From: Desulfobacteraceae bacterium
GTDB lineage: Bacteria > Desulfobacterota > Desulfobacteria > Desulfobacterales > Desulfosarcinaceae
DNA length: 64,000 bases
Assembly: GCA_024230435.1 (NCBI GenBank)
Contig: JAAERL010000751.1
Span: forward strand, 1 to 64,000
Direction: 5' to 3'
Positions 44,385-52,614 of this stretch are shown here, one piece after another. The notes beneath the pieces were generated by a model, which made no database searches, was not told where the DNA came from, and saw only the letters and a list, made by a program, of their open reading frames with translations. Position 1 is the first letter of the stretch; every line of letters starts with the position of its first letter. Position numbers and translations under genes: made by a program.

Positions 44385-47300
44385 ATGGAATCTGAAAGCA
44401 AGTCCGAAAAACGTACGGATGTAGTGGGATCTGTTATGGTTGTTGGCGGTGGCATTGCCGGTATACAAGCCTCGCTGGACCTTGCCGATTCCGGGTATCT
44501 GGTAAAAATGGTGGAGGACAAGTCGGCCATCGGCGGTGTAATGGCTCAGCTTGACAAAACCTTTCCAACCAATGACTGTTCCATGTGTGTCATTTCACCA
44601 AAACTTGTAGAAGCCGGACGCCATTTGAACATCGACCTGTTTACCACCACCCGGGTGGAAAAGGTTGAAGGCGAGCCGGGTAATTTTAACGTGACCCTGG
44701 TCGAGCGCCCGCGTTATATCGAACTGGATAAATGTACAGCCTGCGGCGAATGCGCCAAGGTGTGCCCCATCGATGTACCCAATACATTTGATGAGAACCT
44801 GCACGACCGCAAAGCCGCGTATCAACTCTATCCCCAGGGAATGCCAAGCGCGTTTGCCATTGAAAAACGCGGAACTGCTCCCTGTAAAGCCACATGCCCG
44901 GCACATGTGAGCATTCAGGGATATATCGCCCTGATCAATGACGGGCGCTACCAACAAGCCCTGAAACTGTTCAGGCAGGATCATCCTTTTCCCGGGGTGT
45001 GCGGACGCGTTTGTCATCATCCTTGTGAGGGTGAATGTACGCGCAGCGATGTGGATCAACCGCTTGCCATTCGAGAGCTGCACCGTTTCCTGTCAGACTA
45101 TGAAAAACAAAGCGGCGATTTGTGTGTGCCTGAAATTCAAGCTCAAAAGCGTGATGAAAAAATTGCCGTCATTGGCGGCGGACCCGCCGGCCTGACGGCT
45201 GCCTATTATCTGTTGCTGCAAGGCTACCAGGTCACCATTTTCGAAAAATTGCCTGAACCCGGCGGTATGATGAGGGTGGGCATTCCCGAGTACCGGCTTC
45301 CCAGGGATATCATCGCCAGGGAAATCAGCGTGATTGAAAAAATGGGCGCCCAGATTAAATGCGGAGTTACCTTCGGAACGGACATTACCTTAGACAGCCT
45401 TAAAAAAGACGGCTTTGCATCCTGTTTCATGGCCATTGGCCTTCATGGCGGGCGTAAGCTGGGCGTTGAAAACGAAGACGCTGAAGGCGTATTGCAAGGT
45501 GTTGATTTTTTACGCGATACAGCTATGGGCAAGGATGTCCCGGTCGGTGAAGACGTTATTGTAGTGGGCGGCGGCAATGTAGCCATCGACGTTGCACTGA
45601 CAGTCAAGCGCAAGGGCGCTAAGAATGTCACCCTGATTTGTCTGGAAAAACGTGAGCAAATGCCCGCCTGGGAGCATGAGATCGAAGAGGCTCTTGAAGG
45701 GGATATCAAAATTGTTAACAGCTTTGGCCCCAAAGCCTTTTTTATTGATAAAAATAAAAAGATCTCAGGACTCGAATTCAAGACCTGTACGGCGGTGTTT
45801 GATGATCAGGGACGATTCAATCCCTCTTATGACGACAATGCCTGTCAGCCTTTTTTCGGGGACACTGTAATTGTCGCCATAGGCCAGAGCGCCATGCTCG
45901 ACGGAATCCGGGAGCAGGGAGTTGCTGTTTCCAAACCCGGCGGACTTCAAGCCGATCCAGTGACCCTGCAAACGCCCATCGAGTGGGTTTTCGCGGGCGG
46001 TGATGCGTTTTACGGGCCCAAATCCGTTGTAGATGCAGTAGCTTGCGGAAAAGAGGCGGCCGAAAGTATCCACCGGTATGTTAACGGTCTGGATCTTTTA
46101 GAAGGCCGTGAAAAAAAATGGGATTTTGAAAAACCGGACACTGCAAATGAGCCCCAAAAAGGCCGGGTTAAGGTCCGCTGTCTCGATCCTGAGGCCCGTG
46201 AGTGTAATTTTCTTGAAGTTTCATATGGTTACAACGAGCAAGAAGCCAAAGCCGAAGCCGATCGCTGTCTCAAATGCGGTATCTGCTCCGAATGTTACCA
46301 ATGTGTGGAGGCCTGTCTGGCTAAGGCGGTTGACCATGATATGCAAGTCAAGCGCACACAAGTGCAGGTCGGTTCGATTATTCTTGCGCCGGGCTTTAAG
46401 CCCTATGATCCCGAAAAAGAAGAATATTATGCTTATGCCAAAAATCCCAATGTGGTAACGGCCATGGAATTCGAGCGCATCCTCAGCGCCTCGGGGCCCT
46501 TTCAGGGGCACCTGGTGCGGCCTTCCGATCATAAGGAGCCTGAAAAGATCGCCTGGCTGCAATGCATCGGGTCAAGGGACATTAACAAATGCGATCATAG
46601 CTATTGCTCGGCGGTTTGCTGCATGTATGCGGCCAAACAGACCGTCATTGCCAAGGAGCATAGCGAAAAGAATCTCGATACAGCCGTATTTTTTATGGAT
46701 ATGCGAACATACGGCAAGGATTTCGAGCGCTACTATATGCGCTGCGAGAATGAAAAAGGCGTGCGTTTCGTTCGCAGCCGGGTACATACAATCGATCCGG
46801 TGCAAGACGATAGCCTCAGTTTGCGCTATGTCAACGAAGACGGTGAAATTGTGGAAGAAATTTTTGACATGGTGGTCCTGAGCGTCGGCTTGGCGCCCAG
46901 TGATGAGGCTGTTCGGCTGGCCGGTATTATGGATGTGGATCTTAATGATCATAAATTTGCAAAAACCAGGGATCTGGCGCCGGTGGCCACCAACCGCGAT
47001 GGCGTATATGTCTGCGGCGTGTTTCAGGGGCCCAAGGATATTCCGCAGTCTGTTATGGAAGCCTCGGCCGCCGCGGCCGCCGCGACCAAAAACCTGTCTG
47101 ATGCACGCGGCGCCCTTACACGGGTAAAACAATTGCCGCCAGAACTGGACATCAGCGGCCAGGAACCCAAGGTGGGAGTTTTTGTCTGCAATTGCGGCAT
47201 CAATATCGGAGGTGTGGCCGATGTGCCCGCAGTACGGGAATATGCGGCAACCTTACCCCATGTGGTGCATGTGGAAGACAACCTGTTTACCTGCAGCCAG

Positions 47301-48851
47301 GACACCCAGGACAAAATGAAAGAGGTGATTCAGGAAAAGGGCATCAACCGCGTAGTGGTGGCATCGTGTTCGCCGCGTACCCATGAACCCTTGTTCCAGG
47401 AAACCATTCGTGATGCGGGTTTGAATAAATACCTGTTTGAAATGGCCAATATAAGGGACCAAAATACGTGGGTTCACATGAACAATCCGGAAAAAGCCAC
47501 GGAAAAAGCCAAGGACTTAGTGCGCATGGCCGTGGCCAAGGCCGCTTACATTGAACCCTTGCATCAGGTCAGCCTGGATGTTACGCGCTCCGCCCTGGTC
47601 ATAGGCGCGGGGGTGGCCGGAATGGAATCGGCTCTTGGATTGGCTGATCAGGGATACAATGTCTGCCTTGTCGAACGCAGCGGCCAACTGGGGGGCAATG
47701 CCCTGTGGTTAAGATCCTCCTGGCAGGGGGAAAAAATCAAGCCTTACGTTAATAACCTTATTGAAAGAATCACCAAGCATGACCTGATAAAGGTTTTCTT
47801 CGATTCTGAGGTGATTGAAACCAGCGGGATATTGGGCAACTTTACCAGTACAGTGGGTATCGGCGGCAAGGCCATGTCCACGGTATCCATCGAGCATGGC
47901 GTTACCATCATTGCTACCGGCGGTTCAGAATACAAGCCTGAGGAATTTATGTACGGGCAACACCCCTGCGTGTTGACCCACAAGCAGTTGGATCAAGCCA
48001 TGACAGGTGCTGATGAGCGCATTGGCTCCGCCGAAACAGCCGTTTTCATTCAATGCGTGGGATCGCGTAACGAGCAATTTGCCTCGTGCAGCCGTATATG
48101 CTGCACCCATAGCGTCAAATCCGCCATAGCATTCAAAGAGCAGAAACCGGCGATGAATGTTTTTATTCTTTACCGTGATATCCGGACCTATGGATTCAGG
48201 GAGGATCTTTACCGAAAGGCCCGTGAGCTGGGGGTGATTTTTATTCGGTTTGATTTGCAGGCCCAGCCCCAGGTCAGTGTTGCAGACGGCAATGTGCTAA
48301 GTGTTACGGTAAAAGATCACATTCTGGGAAGGCCCATAGAGTTGAATCCCGACCTGCTCATTCTTGCAACCGCTGTAAGGCCCAATGAAAATAAAGATCT
48401 GTTCGAACTGTTCAAGGTTCCCGTCAATGACGAAGGATTTCTGGTCGAAGCCCATGCCAAGCTGCGGCCGGTGGATTTTTCCTCCGAAGGGATCTTCATG
48501 GCCGGTCTGGCGCATTATCCCAAGAGTATTGATGAGACCATCGCCCAATCCCAGGCGGCAGTCTCACGCGCTTTGACCATTCTGAGCAAGGATGTCATAT
48601 GGGTTGGCGGTGTGACGGCAGTGGTTGATTCAGACCGTTGCGCGGCTTGCTGCACCTGTATGCGCACTTGTCCTTATGATGTGCCAGTTATCGCAGATGA
48701 GGGTTGCGCGGTAATTGACCCGGCGGGGTGCCAGGGATGCGGTTGTTGTGTATCTGAATGTCCGGGCAAAGCAATCTCGTTGAAACATTTTACCGATGAG
48801 CAGTTGATAGCCAAGAGTTCGGCATTGTTTGCCGAATGTATTGTAAAATAA
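44385..48851 (+). CDS. Giant HdrA-type FAD/Fe-S protein with inserted GltD-like NAD(P)H module (HdrL-like)
   Basis: The protein has 1488 residues. A first HdrA module opens with VVGGGIAGIQASLDLADSGY, SMCVISPKL and a ferredoxin CTACGECAKVCP (near 120). It is split by a GltD-type insert (about 160-600): CKATCPAHVSIQGYI, a Cys-rich CGRVCHHPCEGEC, VIGGGPAGLTAAYYLL (FAD) and VVGGGNVAIDVALTVKR (NAD(P)). The first HdrA resumes with CGICSECYQCVEAC. A second HdrA module has VFVCNCGINIGG and VIGAGVAGMESALGL. The C-terminus holds CAACCTCMRTCP and CQGCGCCVSECP. Similar fusions (HdrL) are known in sulfate reducers. It is likely to link NAD(P)H or ferredoxin to the MvhD and MetFV subunits. HdrB/C genes are absent here. 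Confidence 0.92.
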   Translation: MESESKSEKRTDVVGSVMVVGGGIAGIQASLDLADSGYLVKMVEDKSAIGGVMAQLDKTFPTNDCSMCVISPKLVEAGRHLNIDLFTTTRVEKVEGEPGNFNVTLVERPRYIELDKCTACGECAKVCPIDVPNTFDENLHDRKAAYQLYPQGMPSAFAIEKRGTAPCKATCPAHVSIQGYIALINDGRYQQALKLFRQDHPFPGVCGRVCHHPCEGECTRSDVDQPLAIRELHRFLSDYEKQSGDLCVPEIQAQKRDEKIAVIGGGPAGLTAAYYLLLQGYQVTIFEKLPEPGGMMRVGIPEYRLPRDIIAREISVIEKMGAQIKCGVTFGTDITLDSLKKDGFASCFMAIGLHGGRKLGVENEDAEGVLQGVDFLRDTAMGKDVPVGEDVIVVGGGNVAIDVALTVKRKGAKNVTLICLEKREQMPAWEHEIEEALEGDIKIVNSFGPKAFFIDKNKKISGLEFKTCTAVFDDQGRFNPSYDDNACQPFFGDTVIVAIGQSAMLDGIREQGVAVSKPGGLQADPVTLQTPIEWVFAGGDAFYGPKSVVDAVACGKEAAESIHRYVNGLDLLEGREKKWDFEKPDTANEPQKGRVKVRCLDPEARECNFLEVSYGYNEQEAKAEADRCLKCGICSECYQCVEACLAKAVDHDMQVKRTQVQVGSIILAPGFKPYDPEKEEYYAYAKNPNVVTAMEFERILSASGPFQGHLVRPSDHKEPEKIAWLQCIGSRDINKCDHSYCSAVCCMYAAKQTVIAKEHSEKNLDTAVFFMDMRTYGKDFERYYMRCENEKGVRFVRSRVHTIDPVQDDSLSLRYVNEDGEIVEEIFDMVVLSVGLAPSDEAVRLAGIMDVDLNDHKFAKTRDLAPVATNRDGVYVCGVFQGPKDIPQSVMEASAAAAAATKNLSDARGALTRVKQLPPELDISGQEPKVGVFVCNCGINIGGVADVPAVREYAATLPHVVHVEDNLFTCSQDTQDKMKEVIQEKGINRVVVASCSPRTHEPLFQETIRDAGLNKYLFEMANIRDQNTWVHMNNPEKATEKAKDLVRMAVAKAAYIEPLHQVSLDVTRSALVIGAGVAGMESALGLADQGYNVCLVERSGQLGGNALWLRSSWQGEKIKPYVNNLIERITKHDLIKVFFDSEVIETSGILGNFTSTVGIGGKAMSTVSIEHGVTIIATGGSEYKPEEFMYGQHPCVLTHKQLDQAMTGADERIGSAETAVFIQCVGSRNEQFASCSRICCTHSVKSAIAFKEQKPAMNVFILYRDIRTYGFREDLYRKARELGVIFIRFDLQAQPQVSVADGNVLSVTVKDHILGRPIELNPDLLILATAVRPNENKDLFELFKVPVNDEGFLVEAHAKLRPVDFSSEGIFMAGLAHYPKSIDETIAQSQAAVSRALTILSKDVIWVGGVTAVVDSDRCAACCTCMRTCPYDVPVIADEGCAVIDPAGCQGCGCCVSECPGKAISLKHFTDEQLIAKSSALFAECIVK

Positions 48852-48887
48852 TTCGAAATGGACACCAATAAAGAAAGGATATGGGTC

Positions 48888-49307
48888 ATGGCAACCTTCG
48901 ATCCTCAAATTATCGCTTTTTGTTGCAAATATTGCGCTTACGCAGCCGGCGATTTAGCTGGCTCCATGCGGTTGAATTACCCGCCGAACGTGAAGGTCAT
49001 TCAAGTTCCCTGCACCGGAAGAGTGGATATTTTACACCTGATGCGGGCCCTGGAAGACGGCGCCGATGCCGTATATGTAGCTGGCTGACTGGAGGGTGAA
49101 TGTCATTTCCTGGAAGGAAATCTCAAAACCCGCCGTAAAGTTGAGTATGTAAAAAGAACCCTGGAAGAGCTTGGTATTGAGCCTGAGCGGGTGGAAATGT
49201 TCAACCTGTCATCCGCCCAAGGCCCGCGGTTTGCGCAAATCGCCTCCGAGATGACTCAACGGGTCGAACAATTGGGTCCAAGTCCGCTCAACCCGTGTGT
49301 GAATTAG
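48888..49307 (+). CDS. mvhD: MvhD-family iron-sulfur subunit, selenocysteine-containing
   Basis: Reading the in-frame TGA at 49086-49088 as Sec gives a 139-residue MvhD: CCKYCAYAAGDLAGSMRLNY at the start, VPCTGRVD, then VAGU(67)LEGECHFLEGN, and a C-terminal helical part ending PLNPCVN at TAG 49307. In standard MvhD this position is Cys (GCXXGXCH). A stem-loop starts 16 bases after the TGA (49105-49121). Length and motifs are complete, so truncation is unlikely. The start at 48888 has an AAAGGA RBS; ATG at 48858 is an alternative. MvhD passes electrons to HdrA, encoded 36 bp upstream. Confidence 0.93.
49105..49121 (+). promoter_or_regulatory. Candidate bacterial SECIS stem-loop
   Basis: The arms ATTTCC (49105-49110) and GGAAAT (49116-49121) pair around the loop TGGAA. 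The stem begins 16 bases after the TGA, a distance seen in bacterial SECIS elements within the coding region. It would recruit SelB for Sec insertion. Confidence 0.7.
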
Positions 49308-49476
49308 TGCCTATCGGCAAATTAGCCATTTTACCGATGGGCTCGAACTAAACCTTTCCGCTGATACTTAGATGACAGTATTGGCAATAGAAACTGTTTT
49401 TCTCTACCCGGTATCCTAGAAGCTTTGGATCAAAAGCAGACAGGATGCAGGCTAAATCTTCAAAACGAGGTGAAAC

Positions 49477-50145
49477 ATGATAGTCGCTGACCGAAAACCC
49501 CTGGATGAAATTCAGGAGATGATAAAGGATTATGACAAAATCATGCTGGTTGGCTGCAAGGGGTGCGTTACCGTCTGCAACGTCGGTGGTTTGAAAGAAG
49601 TTCAGATTCTTGCGTCCGCTTTGCGCATCGGCCGAAAAAAAGACGGCAGAACTCTTCATGTCGAAGAGCGCATGCTTGAGCGCCAATGCGATCCTGAATA
49701 TATTGAGCAACTTCGTGATAGTTATGACAGTGTTGACGCCGTGCTATCTATGGCCTGTGGCGTTGGGCCCCAATTTTTGTCCGAAACTTATCCCAGCCAG
49801 CGCTTTTACCCCACGGTGAACACCAAATTTTTTGGCGGCGCCGTACAACACGGTATCTGGGATGAGCGTTGCGCGGGCTGCGGAACCTGTGTCATTCATT
49901 ATTTTGACGGCCTTTGCCCCATTGCCCGTTGCTCGAAGAGTCTTCAGCATGGCCCTTGCGGCGGAAGCGCCGATGGCAAATGTGAAATCTCCAAGGAAAC
50001 CGAATGTATATGGGATACCATCGTTAAGAAAAAAGTCGATCAGGGACGGCTTGAGGATTTAAGGCTTTACCGGGCGCCTAAGGATTGGAGAACTGCCCGT
50101 GACGGCGGACCACGCAGAAGCATAAGGGAGGAATTGGTAAAATGA
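49477..50145 (+). CDS. metV: MetV-type zinc/Fe-S protein (MTHFR C-terminal-like)
   Basis: The protein has 222 residues with many conserved Cys: CKGCVTVCNVGG, MACGVGPQF, CAGCGTC, CPIARCSKSL and HGPCGGSADGKCE. This pattern is the MTHFR-C domain protein that pairs with MetF in acetogens and sulfate reducers. It starts with an AACGAGGTG RBS and ends overlapping metF (ATGA). It presumably carries Fe-S clusters connecting the Hdr/MvhD module to MetF. Confidence 0.92.
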   Translation: MIVADRKPLDEIQEMIKDYDKIMLVGCKGCVTVCNVGGLKEVQILASALRIGRKKDGRTLHVEERMLERQCDPEYIEQLRDSYDSVDAVLSMACGVGPQFLSETYPSQRFYPTVNTKFFGGAVQHGIWDERCAGCGTCVIHYFDGLCPIARCSKSLQHGPCGGSADGKCEISKETECIWDTIVKKKVDQGRLEDLRLYRAPKDWRTARDGGPRRSIREELVK

Positions 50146-51083
50146 GTGATAGCGGCTACAAATCAGGAAGCAATTTGGAAAAAGTCCTAAAGGCCGGTCA
50201 CTTTGCCTTTACCGGTGAATGCGGGCCGCCCAAGGGCGCCAACGTAGGCCATCTCAAGGAAAAAATGGAGCCCCTGCGGGACATGGTCGATGCCATAAAT
50301 GTGACCGACAACCAAACCGCAGTGGTGCGCATGTCCAGCAAAGCCGCCAGCGCGCTTATGGTTATGGCCGGCCTGGAACCCAATTTCCAGATGGTCTGCC
50401 GCGACCGCAACCGTATTGCGATACAAAGTGATATTCTGGGAGCCAGCGCTTTGGGTATTCGCAACATGCTTTGTTTGTCCGGCGACCATCAGCAGTTTGG
50501 AAATCATCCTGAGTCCAAAAATGTGTTTGACATTGACAGTATACAATTGATCGCCGTTGCAAAAAAGATGCGCGATGAAGGTAAATTTATCAATGATGAA
50601 GCCATTGACGAACCTCCTAAAATCTTCATCGGCGCGGCCTCCAACCCTTTTGGCGATCCTTGGCAGTTTAGGGCCCACCGGCTGGCAAACAAAATTGACG
50701 CCGGAGCCGACTTCATTCAGACCCAATGCATTTACAACATGGAACGCTTCCGCGAATTCATGAAACAGGCCGTGGATATGGGACTTACCGGAAAAACCCA
50801 TATTTTGGCTGGAGTTACTCCCATGAAGAGCGCCGGTATGGCAAACTACATGGCCAAGTTCGTTCCCGGTATGGATGTGCCCCAGGAGTTGATCAAGCGT
50901 CTCAAGGGTGTGGATAAAAAAATGCAGGCCGAGGAAGGAATTAAATTTGCCCTGGAACAAATCGAAGAGTTTAAACAAATGGAGGGGGTGGCCGGTGTTC
51001 ACCTTATGGCCATTGAGTGGGAGCACCGTGTGCCTGAAATTGCAGAGCGAGCCGGGGTTTTGCCCAGACCTAAAGTAGATTGA
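50142..51083 (+). CDS. metF: 5,10-methylenetetrahydrofolate reductase
   Basis: This 313-residue FAD-dependent TIM-barrel reductase begins LKAGHFAFTGECGPPKGANV. It includes LCLSGDHQQFGNH, GAASNPFGDP and DFIQTQCIYNMERFREFM, all typical of MetF. The start overlaps metV by 4 bp. Placed after HdrA, MvhD and MetV, it probably works in the Wood-Ljungdahl methyl branch. A terminator follows at 51107. Confidence 0.95.
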   Translation: MSDSGYKSGSNLEKVLKAGHFAFTGECGPPKGANVGHLKEKMEPLRDMVDAINVTDNQTAVVRMSSKAASALMVMAGLEPNFQMVCRDRNRIAIQSDILGASALGIRNMLCLSGDHQQFGNHPESKNVFDIDSIQLIAVAKKMRDEGKFINDEAIDEPPKIFIGAASNPFGDPWQFRAHRLANKIDAGADFIQTQCIYNMERFREFMKQAVDMGLTGKTHILAGVTPMKSAGMANYMAKFVPGMDVPQELIKRLKGVDKKMQAEEGIKFALEQIEEFKQMEGVAGVHLMAIEWEHRVPEIAERAGVLPRPKVD

Positions 51084-51106
51084 TCCCTAAAATTAAAGAC
51101 GCTTCA

Positions 51107-51153
51107 AAACAACCCCTGCCCTTCTGCGAGCAGGGAAGGGGTTGTTTTTTTTG
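51107..51153 (+). terminator. Rho-independent terminator of the HdrA-MetF operon
   Basis: AACAACCCCTGCCC pairs with AGGGAAGGGGTTGTT and is followed by TTTTTT. The long GC-rich stem and U-tract 24 bp after the metF stop make it a strong terminator. Confidence 0.9.
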
Positions 51154-51198
51154 AAACAACCAAGAACCTAAGCCACTAATCGAAACATAAGGGCCGCC

Positions 51199-52515
51199 AT
51201 GGCAAAAACAAAAATACTTTTAGTGTCGCCGGTCAGTCAAAAACGCATACTTGGAGAGGACTTTCTTTTTAAATTGCCCGTCTTAGCTTTACCTACATTG
51301 GCTGCTTACACTCCCCCTGATTGTGATGTCCACATGGTAGACGAAAGGATTCAAGTCCTGGACTTTAACGCTGACGCGGACTTGGTGGGCATTACATCCA
51401 TGACGGCCCTTGCGCCGAGAGCCTATGCTATTGCAGACCGGTTCCGCTGTCTGGGAAAAACAGTTGTGATGGGAGGCATGCACCCTTCAGCAATGCCGGC
51501 CGAAGCGCTTGAGCACTGCGACTCTGTTGTGGCAGGCGAAGGCGAACTGGTTTGGCCTCGTGTTGTGGAGGATTTCAAACAAGGGCGGTTAAAACGGATT
51601 TACAAGGCTGATCATTTATTTGATGTCAGTCAGGCCAAACCTCCCCGTTGGGATATCATTGATAAAGAACGCTATACACCGGTTGATTTTATTGAAACCA
51701 CGCGCGGGTGCCCCTTTAATTGCTCCTATTGCGCGGTCACCAATTTTTTTGGCGGAAAACACCGAACCAAGCCCCTGGAAATGATAGAAAAAATGGTTTC
51801 AAAGGTAAAAACCACCAAAAAACGGTTTGCCCTCAAGAATCTGGTGTTTTTTGTGGATGACAATATCGTGGGCAACCGCAGCTATTGTATGGAACTTTTC
51901 AAACTGCTGAAAACATTTAACCTGCAATGGGTGGGGCAAGCCTCCATTACTGTGACCCAGGATGAACAGTTGCTCAAGCGCATGTCCGAAACTCGTTGCC
52001 TGGGCTTGCTCATCGGTCTGGAAAGTCTGTCGGATAAAACTTTGAGCCAGGTTGGAAAGCGTGTAAACCGGCCCAGCGAATATATAAAGGCCGTTGAAAA
52101 GCTTCATAAATACGGCATCGGGATTAAATCAAGCTTTATGGTGGGATTTGATAACGATGATATAACCGTTTTTGACACCATGGCCCGTTTTATTCTCAAT
52201 TCCAACCTGGACAGCGTTTACATCAGCATCATGACCCCGTATCCGGGAACCAAGCTGTTCGAAAAAATGGAAAGCCAAGGCCGTATCCTGCACCGTAATT
52301 GGGAAAAATACGATAGCGGTCATGTGGTTTTCCAGCCTGCCAGGATGACGGTCCGGCAACTTCAGGAAGGCTATTTGCGCCTTTACCGGAAGGCCTTGTC
52401 CTATCGCTCTATAGCTTTGCGCTTATGGCGTGCACGTACGCAGCTTCAATTTTTTTTGCCAGACAATCTTGCCTTTCGCCAGTGCCTGCTGAAAGTAGTC
52501 AACAGTTTTAAATAA
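51199..52515 (+). CDS. B12-binding-domain radical SAM protein
   Basis: The protein has 438 residues. A cobalamin-binding-like Rossmann domain (about 1-140) has VDERIQVLDFNADADLVGIT and VVMGGMHPSAMPAEAL. The radical SAM core has CPFNCSYCAV (CX3CX2C, near residue 174) and a HEME-type GVGLES-like strand (LLIGLESLSDKTLSQVGKR). The C-terminus ends in basic helices. Such proteins often methylate or rearrange lipids, hopanoids or natural products; the substrate is unknown. The gene stands alone between the MetF terminator and a kinase gene. Confidence 0.88.
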   Translation: MAKTKILLVSPVSQKRILGEDFLFKLPVLALPTLAAYTPPDCDVHMVDERIQVLDFNADADLVGITSMTALAPRAYAIADRFRCLGKTVVMGGMHPSAMPAEALEHCDSVVAGEGELVWPRVVEDFKQGRLKRIYKADHLFDVSQAKPPRWDIIDKERYTPVDFIETTRGCPFNCSYCAVTNFFGGKHRTKPLEMIEKMVSKVKTTKKRFALKNLVFFVDDNIVGNRSYCMELFKLLKTFNLQWVGQASITVTQDEQLLKRMSETRCLGLLIGLESLSDKTLSQVGKRVNRPSEYIKAVEKLHKYGIGIKSSFMVGFDNDDITVFDTMARFILNSNLDSVYISIMTPYPGTKLFEKMESQGRILHRNWEKYDSGHVVFQPARMTVRQLQEGYLRLYRKALSYRSIALRLWRARTQLQFFLPDNLAFRQCLLKVVNSFK

Positions 52516-52614
52516 AGGATCTCTTGCCGATAACACCCGCCTTTGTTAGAACTTTTAATAGAAACCTGATAAAATTCGTGCTCGATTTCACCGCAACCCA
52601 ATCAGAGGTTTAAT

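Noticed and set aside
49086-49088. TGA as a true stop truncating mvhD to about 66 residues
   Set aside because: The frame stays open for 73 more codons with a perfect MvhD C-terminal half (GECHFLEGN), and a SECIS-like stem follows, so Sec read-through explains it better than truncation.
50187-51026. A 279-codon minus-strand frame opposite metF
   Set aside because: It is the mirror of a strongly conserved gene and has no RBS or family signal of its own.
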